Made by a program: the position numbers and the translations under genes. From Mesorhabditis belari (Eukaryota > Nematoda > Chromadorea > Rhabditida > Rhabditidae), in contig CAUEEP010000167.1 in the NCBI GenBank assembly GCA_958450365.1, positions 124,001-188,000 of the forward strand: DNA of 64,000 nt, in the 5' to 3' direction. Each line of letters starts with the position of its first letter. The first letter of the stretch is position 1. Positions 22,855 to 32,636 of the stretch are shown here, one piece after another. A model generated the notes under the pieces. It was not told the origin of the DNA. It made no database searches and was given only the letters and a program-made list of their open reading frames with translations.

Positions 22855-22964
22855 ATGAGGATTTTGACTACTTTTCTTGGCTATTCTCGTCATTAACTTG
22901 AAAGCCCATGTTTGTGAGAAAGAATGGTACTGTGGATGGATGGATGAATGGCATTGTGATAAAG
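22855..22964 (+). pseudogene. Small secreted peptide exon with one-base frameshift
   Basis: An ATG at 22855 opens five sensible codons, but the hydrophobic signal-peptide-like stretch that follows (with AILVINLKAH) is in the next register. It leads into a short cysteine- and tryptophan-rich segment (VCEKEWYCGWMDEWHC) and ends at a good donor, GTAAGT at 22965. One extra base between the ATG and the hydrophobic stretch explains the break. No continuation exon was found. It may be a disabled small-peptide gene or a sequencing error. Confidence 0.4.
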
Positions 22965-23382
22965 GTAAGTGTATTCCCTAGTCCTTCGGCTTAAGTGGAC
23001 ATTGTGTTTTTGTTTCAAGTTGCTAAAAGTTGAATTCAATTACCGCAATCTTTAAAAGCCAATAGTACATGTTGAAGAGGCTCAAAATGAAGGTTAATGA
23101 CTGAATTAGCGCGAAAAGTGAAACCTTTAAGTCTACCTAAGTCATTTCTAGTTTTAACAATGAAATTATTATGAACGATTTAGTGAAAAAGCTCAAGTTT
23201 TACTTGACTTTGCAGCCATTTTGTCGAATAAATGAAATGATGAGTCGACACGGAATGCCAGTCAAATTCTAATTCGAAATTCACATGACCTCAGAGTAGT
23301 TCTCTTTGATTTTCAGATAAGATAAGCAGTTTGAGAACTCTGTTTATAGTCATTTCCCTTAATTGATTTCTGATTCGCTAAA
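22965..23382. other. Intergenic before the unrecognised gene
   Basis: No further exon of the small peptide and no clear repeat seen. A GATAAG occurs twice near 23318-23329, a possible gut/GATA-type site for the gene at 23383. Confidence 0.35.
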
Positions 23383-26300
23383 ATGGAAGATCAAGGATCT
23401 AAAGAAAAATCTGGTTTGAAGAAATTGTTTTCAAAAATAATGATCCCCACTAAAAAGAATAATCGACAAAAGGAAAAGGTTGGTTCTTGATTTTATTTAA
23501 CTCTTCAACGATGGAGTTTATAAAAGCAATTACAGTATTGGAAAATGATTTATTGGGTTGGGGAGAATGAGTCGGCGCCGAAAATCAAAAAAATGTCTAA
23601 AACTTCTATTCGACTTCGTCAAATAATATGCGTTTGATATCAGTAGAATGGTTAACTAATTCTCTACAAAATGACATTTAAAAGAAAATTCAAACAGCGC
23701 CTCCGCTCAAGAAAAAGCCATTTTTTCACAAAAACTACAAACTGTCATCTAGAAAAAACTATTGGTGGGATCTTCCTGCAAATTTGGCAACTTAAGTAAT
23801 TGAATGTGCTCTATCTTTTTTATATACACACCAAAGAAGGTTTATGTGAAAGAAACTGTTCAAATGATGAGTCGGACTCTTTGCCATTTTAACCAGCTGC
23901 GTTTGGAAGTTCATAAACTCCACGAAAGAAAAGCTTTGTGGAATCTCTCAAAAGTCATTTAGTAGAGAAATGGTGGATCCTTTTGATGAAACCAAACGTA
24001 TGTTTAAAGAAGGCTTTATGTGTGCAAAAAGTCCCTTTAAAGTTTGGCGCCGACTCATTCTCCCCAACCCAATACATTTGTTATTTACTTAACGATTTAG
24101 TGCTAGTACTACATAGTATTAGGTTGGAGAGAATGCAATGACGCCGAAAATCAAAGAAATCTCTAAAAATTCTAGCAGACTTCGTCAAATGATACGCGTT
24201 TTGCACCCACAATGGGCTACACAATGGTAATATTAATATTACGGTAAAGACAAGGGAGTTATAGACGCGTGAAAGTGACGATCGTTTTTCAAATATGATA
24301 TTTTATTGTCCAGTAGTGTATATGGCAAACATCAAAGTCACGAATAAAGATCTCTAAATCATTTTGAAACATTTTGTAAGAAGTGTTAAAACCGTACGAG
24401 CTTTGAGTTTGATTGTACAGTCAACTCTCGATTTAACAATTTTGAAATGCCAAGAATCTCCAAATTCCAAGAAACTCCAAATTTCTACGTGGCTGCCGAG
24501 TCAGACGCAGTCATTTGGGGTTGCTATTGCTAGAATTTAGAGCATCTCTTGGTATTTTTAAATCGAAATTTTCGGTCCCTTGCAAATCGTTGAATCGAGA
24601 GTCAATCGCGTATCAAAATAAGAGATAATTTATCTAGGTTAGCCCTGTATCACCTTATCCATTTGCTTGGCAACCCACCGAAATCAAGGAGTTGGTATTA
24701 CGGAAAACCGGAGTCAGCGACGGTTTCAAGTTTCTCAAAACGAATAGAATCTTTCGTCAACACACTCTCTATTGTGGACCTTTCTATAAGAAGAACATTC
24801 GAGAACTCGTTTGTTCTATCGATTTCGGTTTAATCGATGACGAAATGGCCCGGTTTCGTCGCAGCAACTACAAACAAGACGGCGATAAACCAAAATATCA
24901 ATTCTGGGATTTCACTGTTAGCTTCAAAGAATGTGAAGAGATCTGCTTTAAATACAAATTTCCCTTCTGGGAGATAGCCGAGAGTTCGGATCGGGGCTTC
25001 GAAATAGATCTCTTGAATTCCTATACATGCGATCGGCAAAGAACACTTTTCAAGCTGTTTTCCACGATTCATTCTTGCAAAATACTGAGATTACGTGGAT
25101 GGAATAACAAACGAGAAGTCAGTTTTATCTTTAGTTCACCCACTTTCAATTCATTTATCTGTTGCCTTGTTAAAATAGAATCTTAAGCAGAAGGCAATTG
25201 TTGTCAACTTTTTTCTTAAATTGTATTTACATTCGGTTGTTACACAAAAGTAGGCCAAATAAAGTGTTTGACTAAAATCTTGCATTCATTTTAGGCAAAT
25301 TTTAGGTTTTAATTCTCTCAACAAAACATACATAAGTACATAAGCACTGGCTGGTGCTTTTTTGCTTATATCTTTTTTCGAAGCATTATTTTGACAAACA
25401 CCCAAAAGCAAAAATAAAATAGAAACGTTTTTACATCATTTAAGCGTATTAACAAAGTTCTCTAAAAATTTGAGTACCTTAAAAAGCAAAACAAAAAACT
25501 GTCATTTTTCAACTTTTTAATGAGGCACTTTTTATTAAACAAGACCATTTCAAAAAAGATTCCTTATATACGGTTTAGATTCCAAAAAGATTCCTTTAGG
25601 CTAATTCATACATTTAACTTACTTTACGGGTGACTGAAGAAATGACCGGTTTTTATGTAAAAACCTAATCAATAGAACTATCAAATGTTTATTGCAAATA
25701 AAGTTATTTTTTTCGATTATAGCTCTATCGTCCCTGCATGGGTGAAACAGCGTACGCAGCAGCCAAATGGAAAGCCAGCGATGAGGAAAAAGAATTTTTT
25801 ATTCAAAGTTTCCCATTGAGGTTGCGAATTGTGGACGAATTCCATCCGGAAATCATTTGTCATTTTGCGATTCCCCTTCTCCTCGAGAGTCTCAGCATTT
25901 TCCATCCAGAAGTCACGGGTTTGATAGTGATCCAAATGGTCGATCAAAGGAAGGTCACCGGGACCGAGATGCGGCTGATCAAAGCGAAGATTCGACCAAT
26001 GCTCGAGAGTTGCAAAAAAGTCCTCGTTCGGGATCCGATTGAAGACGTCGAAAGGTTAGACTCTTGCACCACTTTATATTTTCAATGTAATTTTAGAATT
26101 GTGGGACGTTTGATACGCGCCCCACCCCCTTTGCCATTGGCAATCTAACTTTGAGCTCAAATATCTTGGTGTTGGGCTGTTCAATTCAAATCTTCTTGGC
26201 ATCACTAGATGCACCAAGCCTTTCTCTGTCGATTGGTACAAAAACCGTTTAAATTGGACAACCCAACACCAAGATGTTTGAGCTCAAAGTTGAATTGCCA

Positions 26301-26953
26301 ATGGCAAAGGGGGCGGGGCGCGTATAAAAGGTCTTGCTGGCCGCGCCCCTTTTGCCAATCTAACTTTGAGCTCAAATATCTTGGTGTTGGGCTATTAAAT
26401 TTAAATCGTTTTTGTACCAATCGACAGAGAAAGACTTGGCGCATCCAATGATATTAAGAATATTTAAATCAGACAGCCCAACATCAAGATATTTGAGCTC
26501 AAAGTTAGATTGCTAATGGGAAAAGGGACGGGGCGCGTATCAAATGTCCCACAACCTTCTTTTAGATTGTTCGACGAGACGAAAGTTGAACGAATCACCT
26601 TTGACAAACTCAGATATTCGAATCCAACAGAACACCTTAAAGAGCTGATTTTCGCCGGAATCCCAAGCCAGCACGAGTGTCCGATGATGAAAATACGAGC
26701 CCATTTTAAGAAAACTTTTCACTACAAAACCAGTTCTGATTTTCAGGACGCTTTACTCAAAACGATCTCAGAAAGTGATTTGACCGTTCGACTCAGCGAC
26801 ACTCAAAATGTACTCACACAATGGTCAAAGAAATACAAAGAGGTGTCACCAAAGACGGCTGTTTGGGAAATTCCGTCAAATAATCATTTGCTTCTACTTG
26901 ATCCCGACTCGATGTTGCTTTTCTTCGCCAAGAATCTTTTCGAGAAAGCATAA
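23383..26953 (+). CDS. Unrecognised protein, four exons, about 430 aa
   Basis: Exons 23383-23478, 24638-25117, 25723-26054 and 26566-26953 join in frame (phases 0, 0, 2) with GT-AG introns and end in TAA. The start MEDQGSKEKSGLKKLFSK is basic with no signal peptide, and no transmembrane segment is seen, so the protein is probably intracellular. Recognisable words are few: LFKLFSTIHSCKILRLRGW resembles a leucine-rich strand/helix, and VERLFDETKVERITFDKL a similar one later, which would fit an F-box-associated or LRR-like fold, but no F-box is present. Codon use is more balanced than the flanks, supporting real coding. Intron 1 holds a family-B MITE plus part of another, and intron 3 a large double palindrome. 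Confidence 0.65.
23551..24074. mobile_element. Mariner-type MITE, family B, copy 1
   Basis: Ends TTGGGTTGGGGAGAATGAGT and complement, with TA at both sides. It is nearly identical to 49821-50343 (a handful of differences over about 523 bp, e.g. near 23911), so both are recent. It sits in intron 1 of the unrecognised gene and contains the shared internal module at 23765-23860. Confidence 0.9.
24118..24225. mobile_element. Left-end fragment of a family-B relative
   Basis: TTAGGTTGGAGAGAATGCAA, then GACGCCGAAAATCAAAGAAAT and CTTCGTCAAATGATACGCGTTT, parallels the first 100 bp of the family-B MITE directly upstream, with about 20% differences. No right end follows. Confidence 0.6.
26097..26553. 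repeat. Double palindrome in intron 3 of the unrecognised gene
   Basis: The outer ends are inverted repeats: TTGTGGGACGTTTGATACGC at 26099 on, with its complement at 26535-26554. Inside are two tandem fold-backs of about 220 bp (roughly 26128-26322 and 26345-26520), each with arms around TTTGAGCTCAAATATCTTGG. The second is itself an inverted copy of the first. The centre, about 26315-26345, has a near-palindromic GGGGCGCG...CGCGCCCC. No transposase frame; both strands give spurious similar frames because of the symmetry. Confidence 0.85.
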
Positions 26954-27424
26954 AAACGATTTATCTGACTATTTATAGTATGACCGAACAGTTCTATTCC
27001 CTTCTTTGATCGGCAAATGTGGAGATTAGTCAAAATTTTACGAAAATATTCTAGTTGACCGACTAAAATTTACACAAAACTGTAGTTTCTCTATAAAACT
27101 TTCTCTATTCTCTATCTCTATTTCTCTTTTTCTATCTGTAGATTTAATCCTCTAGTCAAATTGTTGCTACCATATTCCATTTCACGTTAAATTGGAAGTT
27201 TCTCGAAATTTTTGAAACTCCACGTTAACTTCTCCACCTAGGCTTGTGACCTATTCAAAATTAAAGATTGTCTCTAACTAAATAAACTGATTTCTCAATG
27301 ATTTAAACGAAAACAATTGAATTATCGGCTCTTGTGTAATTTCCGGGCCTTTTGAATGTTTTACTTAATTTTCTATGAATCTATGGTTAACAAAGCCAAT
27401 TTATTTTGACTGACGGTTACACTG
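26954..27424. other. 3' flank and intergenic
   Basis: Pyrimidine-rich TCTCTATTTC repeats at 27098-27135. AATAAA at 27281 may serve as the polyadenylation signal of the unrecognised gene. No exon is seen. Confidence 0.4.
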
Positions 27425-28110
27425 TTGGCATTTCTCTATACTTCTGATTCTCTCTTTAATGCCTATAGCAAAGCAGATAAGATAAGTGTACAGATAAAAG
27501 CGTTAAGCCGTTTAGGCCTGTTATTGGTGTTAATACATAGCGTCAAAAAATGTGATTTCTTGGCATTTTTATTTTTTGTTCTATTTTATTTGCTATTCGT
27601 GCTGGTTGTGTATTAAGGTTAACCATTCTACCACAAGGAATTGAGCCTCAACCTGCAATCGATCTTATCAACGATTATTCGACTAAGATGACGGAAGCTA
27701 CCCGAGCCACAATTTTTGGAGAAGTGTCAGAGGAAGAAAACGACGGTGCAATTCAATTTTCTGCTTGTTACTCTTTCGAGCGCAATTGCAGTGATGGGAT
27801 TCAAAGAATGACTCTTATTAAGGATTCGAGCAAAGCAGATGGAGCACTTGGAGAAACCCTAAGTGTTCTCCTTCTAAAGCTAATATTTGAAGCGATATGT
27901 TTGAAGACCAATATGCTTTTATCCCAAAAAAACTCCGGCTCCTCGAACATTGAGCTTCTCATTCTCAGGATAAACAAGAAACTGTTGCAGCACAATTTTC
28001 TTTGACTAGAAAAACTATTGGCGAGTATTGGGAGTTGCGTCTATCAATTAATCACTCGTTCGTCAATTTGTACCCTTTCAAAAAGCGTGAGTGTGAGTTT
28101 TGAGTGTGAT
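27425..28110 (+). CDS. Unrecognised gene fragment, possibly serpin-like
   Basis: Coding-like block. An exon around 27428-27482 (AFLYTSDSLFNAYSK) may splice to one starting at 27618 that reads LTILPQGIEPQPAIDLINDY and STKMTEATRATIFGEVSEEE, followed by possible later exons to about 28010 and beyond; AATAAA lies at about 28122. The order A-I-D-L-I-N-D-Y-S-T-K-M-T-E-A-T faintly recalls the serpin segment INxxVxxxTxGKI, but no reactive-centre loop or other serpin signature is seen. No complete model could be built, so exon limits are approximate. Could be a degraded copy. Confidence 0.3.
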
Positions 28111-28129
28111 ATTTTGTTAATAATAAAGT

Positions 28130-28843
28130 ATTTTTATAAACTCAAAAACCTCAAACATACAAGCTCATAGAAAAAAAAGCTGAGAAACATTAAAAGTCCC
28201 GAAAATTGCACAAGAGCCTAATTATCAAACAACATTTTTTACAACAAATCAATTCGGACAAAGAACAATGGTATAAGAGTAGGGATATTCTTCTTCACTA
28301 GTTATTATCGATCGTATACATGCTCAAATCCGATCAGAAAGTAAACGAAAGTTCTTGTCTTGATCCCTACAAAACCAACTTTCTCAAAAAGATTTGTACT
28401 ATTTGATCGAGCTTGAAAAATGCCTTTATGATAGTTAAAGCACTTATAGAGATCATCTTTTTGACAATTATTTTGAAAGGCCTCCAAAAGGGGATTTTCT
28501 CTTGAAGTCTCAATCCTCTTCTTCTAATTTGGTTCCAATACGGCTCCGATTTGGTTCCAATAAGGTTCTAATTCGGTGCCAATTCGGTTTCGATTTAGTC
28601 CAATACGGTTCTAATACGGTTCTAATACTCTAAAATCTCAGGAGATTTCTTCAAAAAACTTTTTTGCAACATTGTGAAATGCTCTTCCTAATAGCCTAAG
28701 AGAAATTAAACCTGTGGATTTGTTTAAAGCATCTGTTTGTGTGTTAGTTCTTGTGAACTTGTTTGAAAAACTTTGACTCCTTTAAGTTTTTCAAAAGATA
28801 AACGTTTGTATCTTTATTGTGTTTTAAAAATCAATTCTGATCT
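28130..28843. other. Intergenic with short GGTTC(C)AAT repeats
   Basis: Between 28528 and 28630 the word TTCGGTTCCAATACGGTTC and variants repeat about eight times with a period near 14-16 bp, an imperfect minisatellite. No gene is seen. Confidence 0.5.
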
Positions 28844-30603
28844 TTATTTCCAATAATGACAGTCTCTTCTCGTGAAAATCCCGACGTCGATGTCGAAATA
28901 GGTGGTGTGGGCAAAGGTGTTAATCTCGTAGATGGGAATACCGGCTGAGCATGACCTGTAGATTTGTTCTCAAAACGTGCTACTCGTTGCTTACGTATTC
29001 TTCCTCAAAAACTCACTTGTCTTCATCACCTTCGCAAGTCTTGTAGGGCAAGCCAGCGGTCATGTTGTTTTGATACCAGATCTGAAAGGATCTATGTATG
29101 TACAGACAGAGTGCAGAATTATGCTAACTTTATCGATTTATTGACCCTAACTCAGTTCTCGATGCCTCAAATCATATAATTCTTTTTTGATAGTATATTA
29201 TGAGATTCTTGCTCTAGAAAAAACATTATTAAACAAAGGTAACTGTTTCCTAAAAGTTCGGATAATTATTCAAAGTGCGCGCATCGGGAATTCCCGGCCG
29301 AACCACAGTGAGATTCTGATTACAATTGCCCAAAACATGAACATATACAAGAAGTAATAAAACATTGAAATTCAATCAAAGAAACGACTCTGATCAGGAC
29401 GATTTAGGCGTAGAAATGTTCCTCAGGATTTCAGCTTCAAAATACTATGGAGTAAGTCGAATTTCGATCTGGGTTTATCGAGCTGATAGAGCTGATAAAT
29501 CGAGCTTCTTTTGTAATGAACTTTGATCTTTTGATGCGGCAACTTTTGATCACCCTGTGGCAAAATAAGCAAAATAAGTGGCTAAAACTAAGTCTCAAAA
29601 TTTACAAAAGTTTTTGGGTAAAGAACTAGTGTTGTTCAGTTATCAGAGCTCCCTGATTTCAAAGGTCAGACTTGAAGTCAACTGGTGATTTCATTTTCAA
29701 CCTGTCACTCGCTAACCTCTGTGCTATGATGTTGATAGTTCTCAACGGTGAACGGCAAATGGGGACCCAGTCATGATTGTGCACGACTCGAAAACGATAC
29801 GGGATCTGAGGATTGATTGGCTAAATGGTGAGTGGAAGACAAAACCTGATCGATTAAATCAGCATATTGTGAATCGCCCGTTCTTGGCTCTCCATAAGTG
29901 ATCAATCTGATCTGAAAAGGGCTTCATTATCTCTAATTTAAGTTGCGGACCTTCTCTTTTGGCACGTATCCCATTTGAACCACATAACCGGCTGCTAATC
30001 CGGCCATTGCTGCTCCAAGCGAGTGACCAGTTACCTGAAATCATAGTCACTAATATTTCAAGAAGCTATAAGCCTGAGCCTAGAGCAAATAAACTCACCC
30101 AAACATCATAATCTGGATATTGTTGTCTCAAAGTTAAAAGTCATCCTTGACCCCACTGTTCCAGAGTTTTAGAAAGGCATTGTAGAAGAAATCGGCCACT
30201 TTAGCTCCACCAGGAAAAGTTAGCTGAAGTATGGATTGGTTTTTGAGCCTTTTCATACTTAACGTCACAGCTTATTAAAAGAAATATTGTCAAACCTGTT
30301 TCCCGAATAGAATATCAATGACTTCCATTGGCACCTCATAATCTCCCATTGATCCTCTGGAAGTTATTTATTATATTCAACATAACATTCAAACCTCCAA
30401 ACCAAAATCACAGCTTTGTGCGTTTCAGACGAAGCTGTATAGGCTGAGCATGTCTCATTCAAAATATCACACTGTACTTCGACTTTTCTTTTCAACTAAA
30501 AGAGCTGTACCAAAAGAGCTGCAATGTTTTTTCATTTCCCTACTCAAAACCCGTGTTTCAATCGGAAAGCTAAATGTAAATAATACAATAGTAATCATGT
30601 AAT

Positions 30604-30630
30604 AATGTAATAATAATAATAATAATGTAA
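30604..30630 (+). repeat. (AAT)n microsatellite
   Basis: TAATAATAATAATAATAATG run immediately left of the mariner-type insertion in lipase intron 2. Confidence 0.85.
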
Positions 30631-31605
30631 TACAGGGTGACCAATCAGCATGGAAACAGTTAAATATCTCTAGAGAAAGCTACAAGTTCTATTTCTGATC
30701 TCCAAACCCATTTTAAAACTTTATTAACAATCAACAAACAAATTCTAACAATTAGATTTGAATTTGTTGCCATTGGCATCGGATCAAAGCTTTAAACGCT
30801 TGGGAAACGTGTCCATCAAGCAAGTAAGATGTATCCAGTTAATCCCAAGCTTTGAGGAGCACTTTCTTCAAGCTATCGACGCTTTTGTGAGGTTTTTTTG
30901 CATGCCTTAGTCTTGAGAACTAACCAAACCGAATAAGCCACTGGATTGGGCCGTTGGGTGAGCAGAAAAAGATATGCAGTCGGGCAAGTTTGGCTGACAA
31001 AAATTTTGGACCCTTTGGCCTTGTGAGCCGGAGCTCCGTCTTGCTGGTAGGTCCAAATTCTGTTTGTTTTTCCAAATTCTTGTTTTAAATGCTTTCGAGC
31101 CCAAGGAACGACTTCGGTTTTTGAAAGAGTTATCCGCGTTCACTTTAAATAGTTCCAAATAGTTGTCCGCGTTCACTCGGGCCCCTTGTGGAGCAAAGAT
31201 TAAAGATCTTTCCTGTGGATATCTCCGCGAAAACCATTATCGATGCTGAATGAGAAATGAGAAACGGTCACATTAGGCTGAGATTTTGCCCAAACTCGAT
31301 CGATCGATCCAAGGTCTTTGAATTGTTTTTGAAACTAAGCTTTTGGGGACTTTGAGACGCTACTGAATCACACTCGCCGAGTTGCCTCTCTTGAAGAAAT
31401 CGATGAGGATTGTATTAGATCGATTGTCAGTGTGGAGAAGCTCGAACCATTCTAAAAACAAACACTTTGGTCTTGTTAACTTGAAGGTACACTCATAAAA
31501 AATAAAAAATGAAAGAAAATCAAGAAAAAAAAGATATATAAAGACATGCAATGACTGGTCTGAAGAAAGATGACTGCGGTTTCCAGACTTATTGGTCACC
31601 CTGTA
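30631..31605 (-). mobile_element. Mariner/Tc1-type element remnant in lipase intron 2
   Basis: Ends CAGGGTGACCAAT(C/A)AG...GGAAAC, inverted at 30633 and 31603, with TA outside both. The minus strand about 30907-31176 keeps a scrambled catalytic region with recognisable NADNYLELFK and RIWKNKQNLDLPARRSSGSQ, which parallels IWTYHQDGAPAHKSKK of the element at 17 kb but with frameshifts. It is inserted between exons 2 and 3 of the lipase without touching them. Confidence 0.75.
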
Positions 31606-31893
31606 GACTTTTTTTCTGTAAAAACAAAGACTTAGATACATATTGAAAGAATAATTAGGCACAGAAACCTCCCAATGATAGTCGTTGATAGTCAAACCTT
31701 TCCATCACTCGTTCCACTAGTGATGCAACTTTGTGGATTTGTGTTGTAAGCACCAGCCGCTAACGGCCACATTGACTAAATTTAGTGTTTACTTCTTTCA
31801 AATGGTATTCACATTTCTTGCGAAATCATCGGAATATTGAGCTGCTACTACAGTAGTTAGTAAAAGCCTCGCTAGCACTGACGAGAATGACAT

Positions 31894-32636
31894 TATTGAC
31901 AAAAAATATCAGCAAAGAATGAACAATGCAAAGATTCCTCGTTAAAGCGAATTGAAAGAATGCAGAATTCTCCTTTATGGCCTCATAAAAGTTATCAGCT
32001 TGCTTCTTCGAGAGTTCTTTGCGAACGAAAAATGTACCTTGCAAGTTTTGAAGTGTGAGTACAATGAAGTTTTGCTCTTTTAAAAATAAACTTTTCAGAA
32101 AGCGTCTAAATGGTTTTTATTCAAAGTTTAAAGTTATGCGACTAGAATGCGAATGAAAGTTTGTACCATTCTTTCCAATTAACACCATTCTTTCACGTTA
32201 AAACATTTATAACTTTCTTCAAAGTCATCATCAAACTGTTCAAAATCGCAAAAAAAAGTTTATTATCAGGAAATCAATGACTTTTCAAGGGTCTTGCTGT
32301 AATCATTTGGCCCTTCCTTCGATTTTCTTTTGCTTACGAAGAAATAAAGCACTGGTCCGACTAAGTTCTATTCAAAAAACGTAATATTTCTTTTCTACCT
32401 TGTGATCAGTGTGAAAGTCTGTGCTCATCGGCTAAAAAAACAAAAAAACAAGCAAATGGGGACTTCTTCAAAGTACACAAAATCGTTTAAACTTGGTAGT
32501 GTTTAAGCATCGAGCACCGCATAATACAGTGCTAATAACTTCATAATGATTTTTCTACAATTTACCTCAAAATGACGAAGTTGGGTTGCTTTGATTGCCA
32601 ACTGGGTTAATGAAATGATGCTTTGAGCTGAAACTT
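31894..32636. other. Intergenic between lipase and SRH-type receptor
   Basis: The two genes are on the same strand. A pair of related words (GTACCATTCTTTCC...ACCATTCTTTCACG) occurs at 32163-32195. No exon is seen. Confidence 0.4.

Larger units (their letters stand above)
28844..31893 (-). pseudogene. Lipase class 3 gene with single-base deletion in exon 5
   Basis: Nematode-type secreted triacylglycerol lipase. Nine exons: 31813-31893 (signal peptide MSFSSVLARLLLTTVVAAQ), 31698-31775 (MWPLAAGAYNTNPQSC), 30395-30495 (VEVQCDILNETCSAYTASSE), 30296-30356 (RGSMGDYEVPMEV, standing for the FRGT box), 30099-30223, 29951-30034 (GHSLGAAMAGLAAGY, nucleophile serine), 29846-29911 (ITYGEPRTGDSQYADL), 29717-29805 (FRVVHNHDWVPIC) and 28844-28955 (ending CHYWK). 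Phases are consistent throughout except in exon 5, where KDDF is followed at once by stops; reading resumes one base off as TLRQQYPDYDVW, so one T is missing at 30137-30140. Two introns are only 39-40 bp. Intron 2 holds a 970-bp mariner-type element. Everything else is intact, so a recent mutation, a population polymorphism or a sequencing error is possible. Confidence 0.85.

Noticed and set aside
26205..26451. Similar 80-codon frames on both strands (MHQAFLCRLVQKP... and MRQVFLCRLVQKR...)
   Set aside because: They arise from the self-complementary double palindrome in an intron; the near-identity of the two strands is symmetry, not coding.
27618..27860. Confident serpin annotation
   Set aside because: Only one short segment is reminiscent of serpins and no other serpin motif follows, so it is kept as unrecognised.
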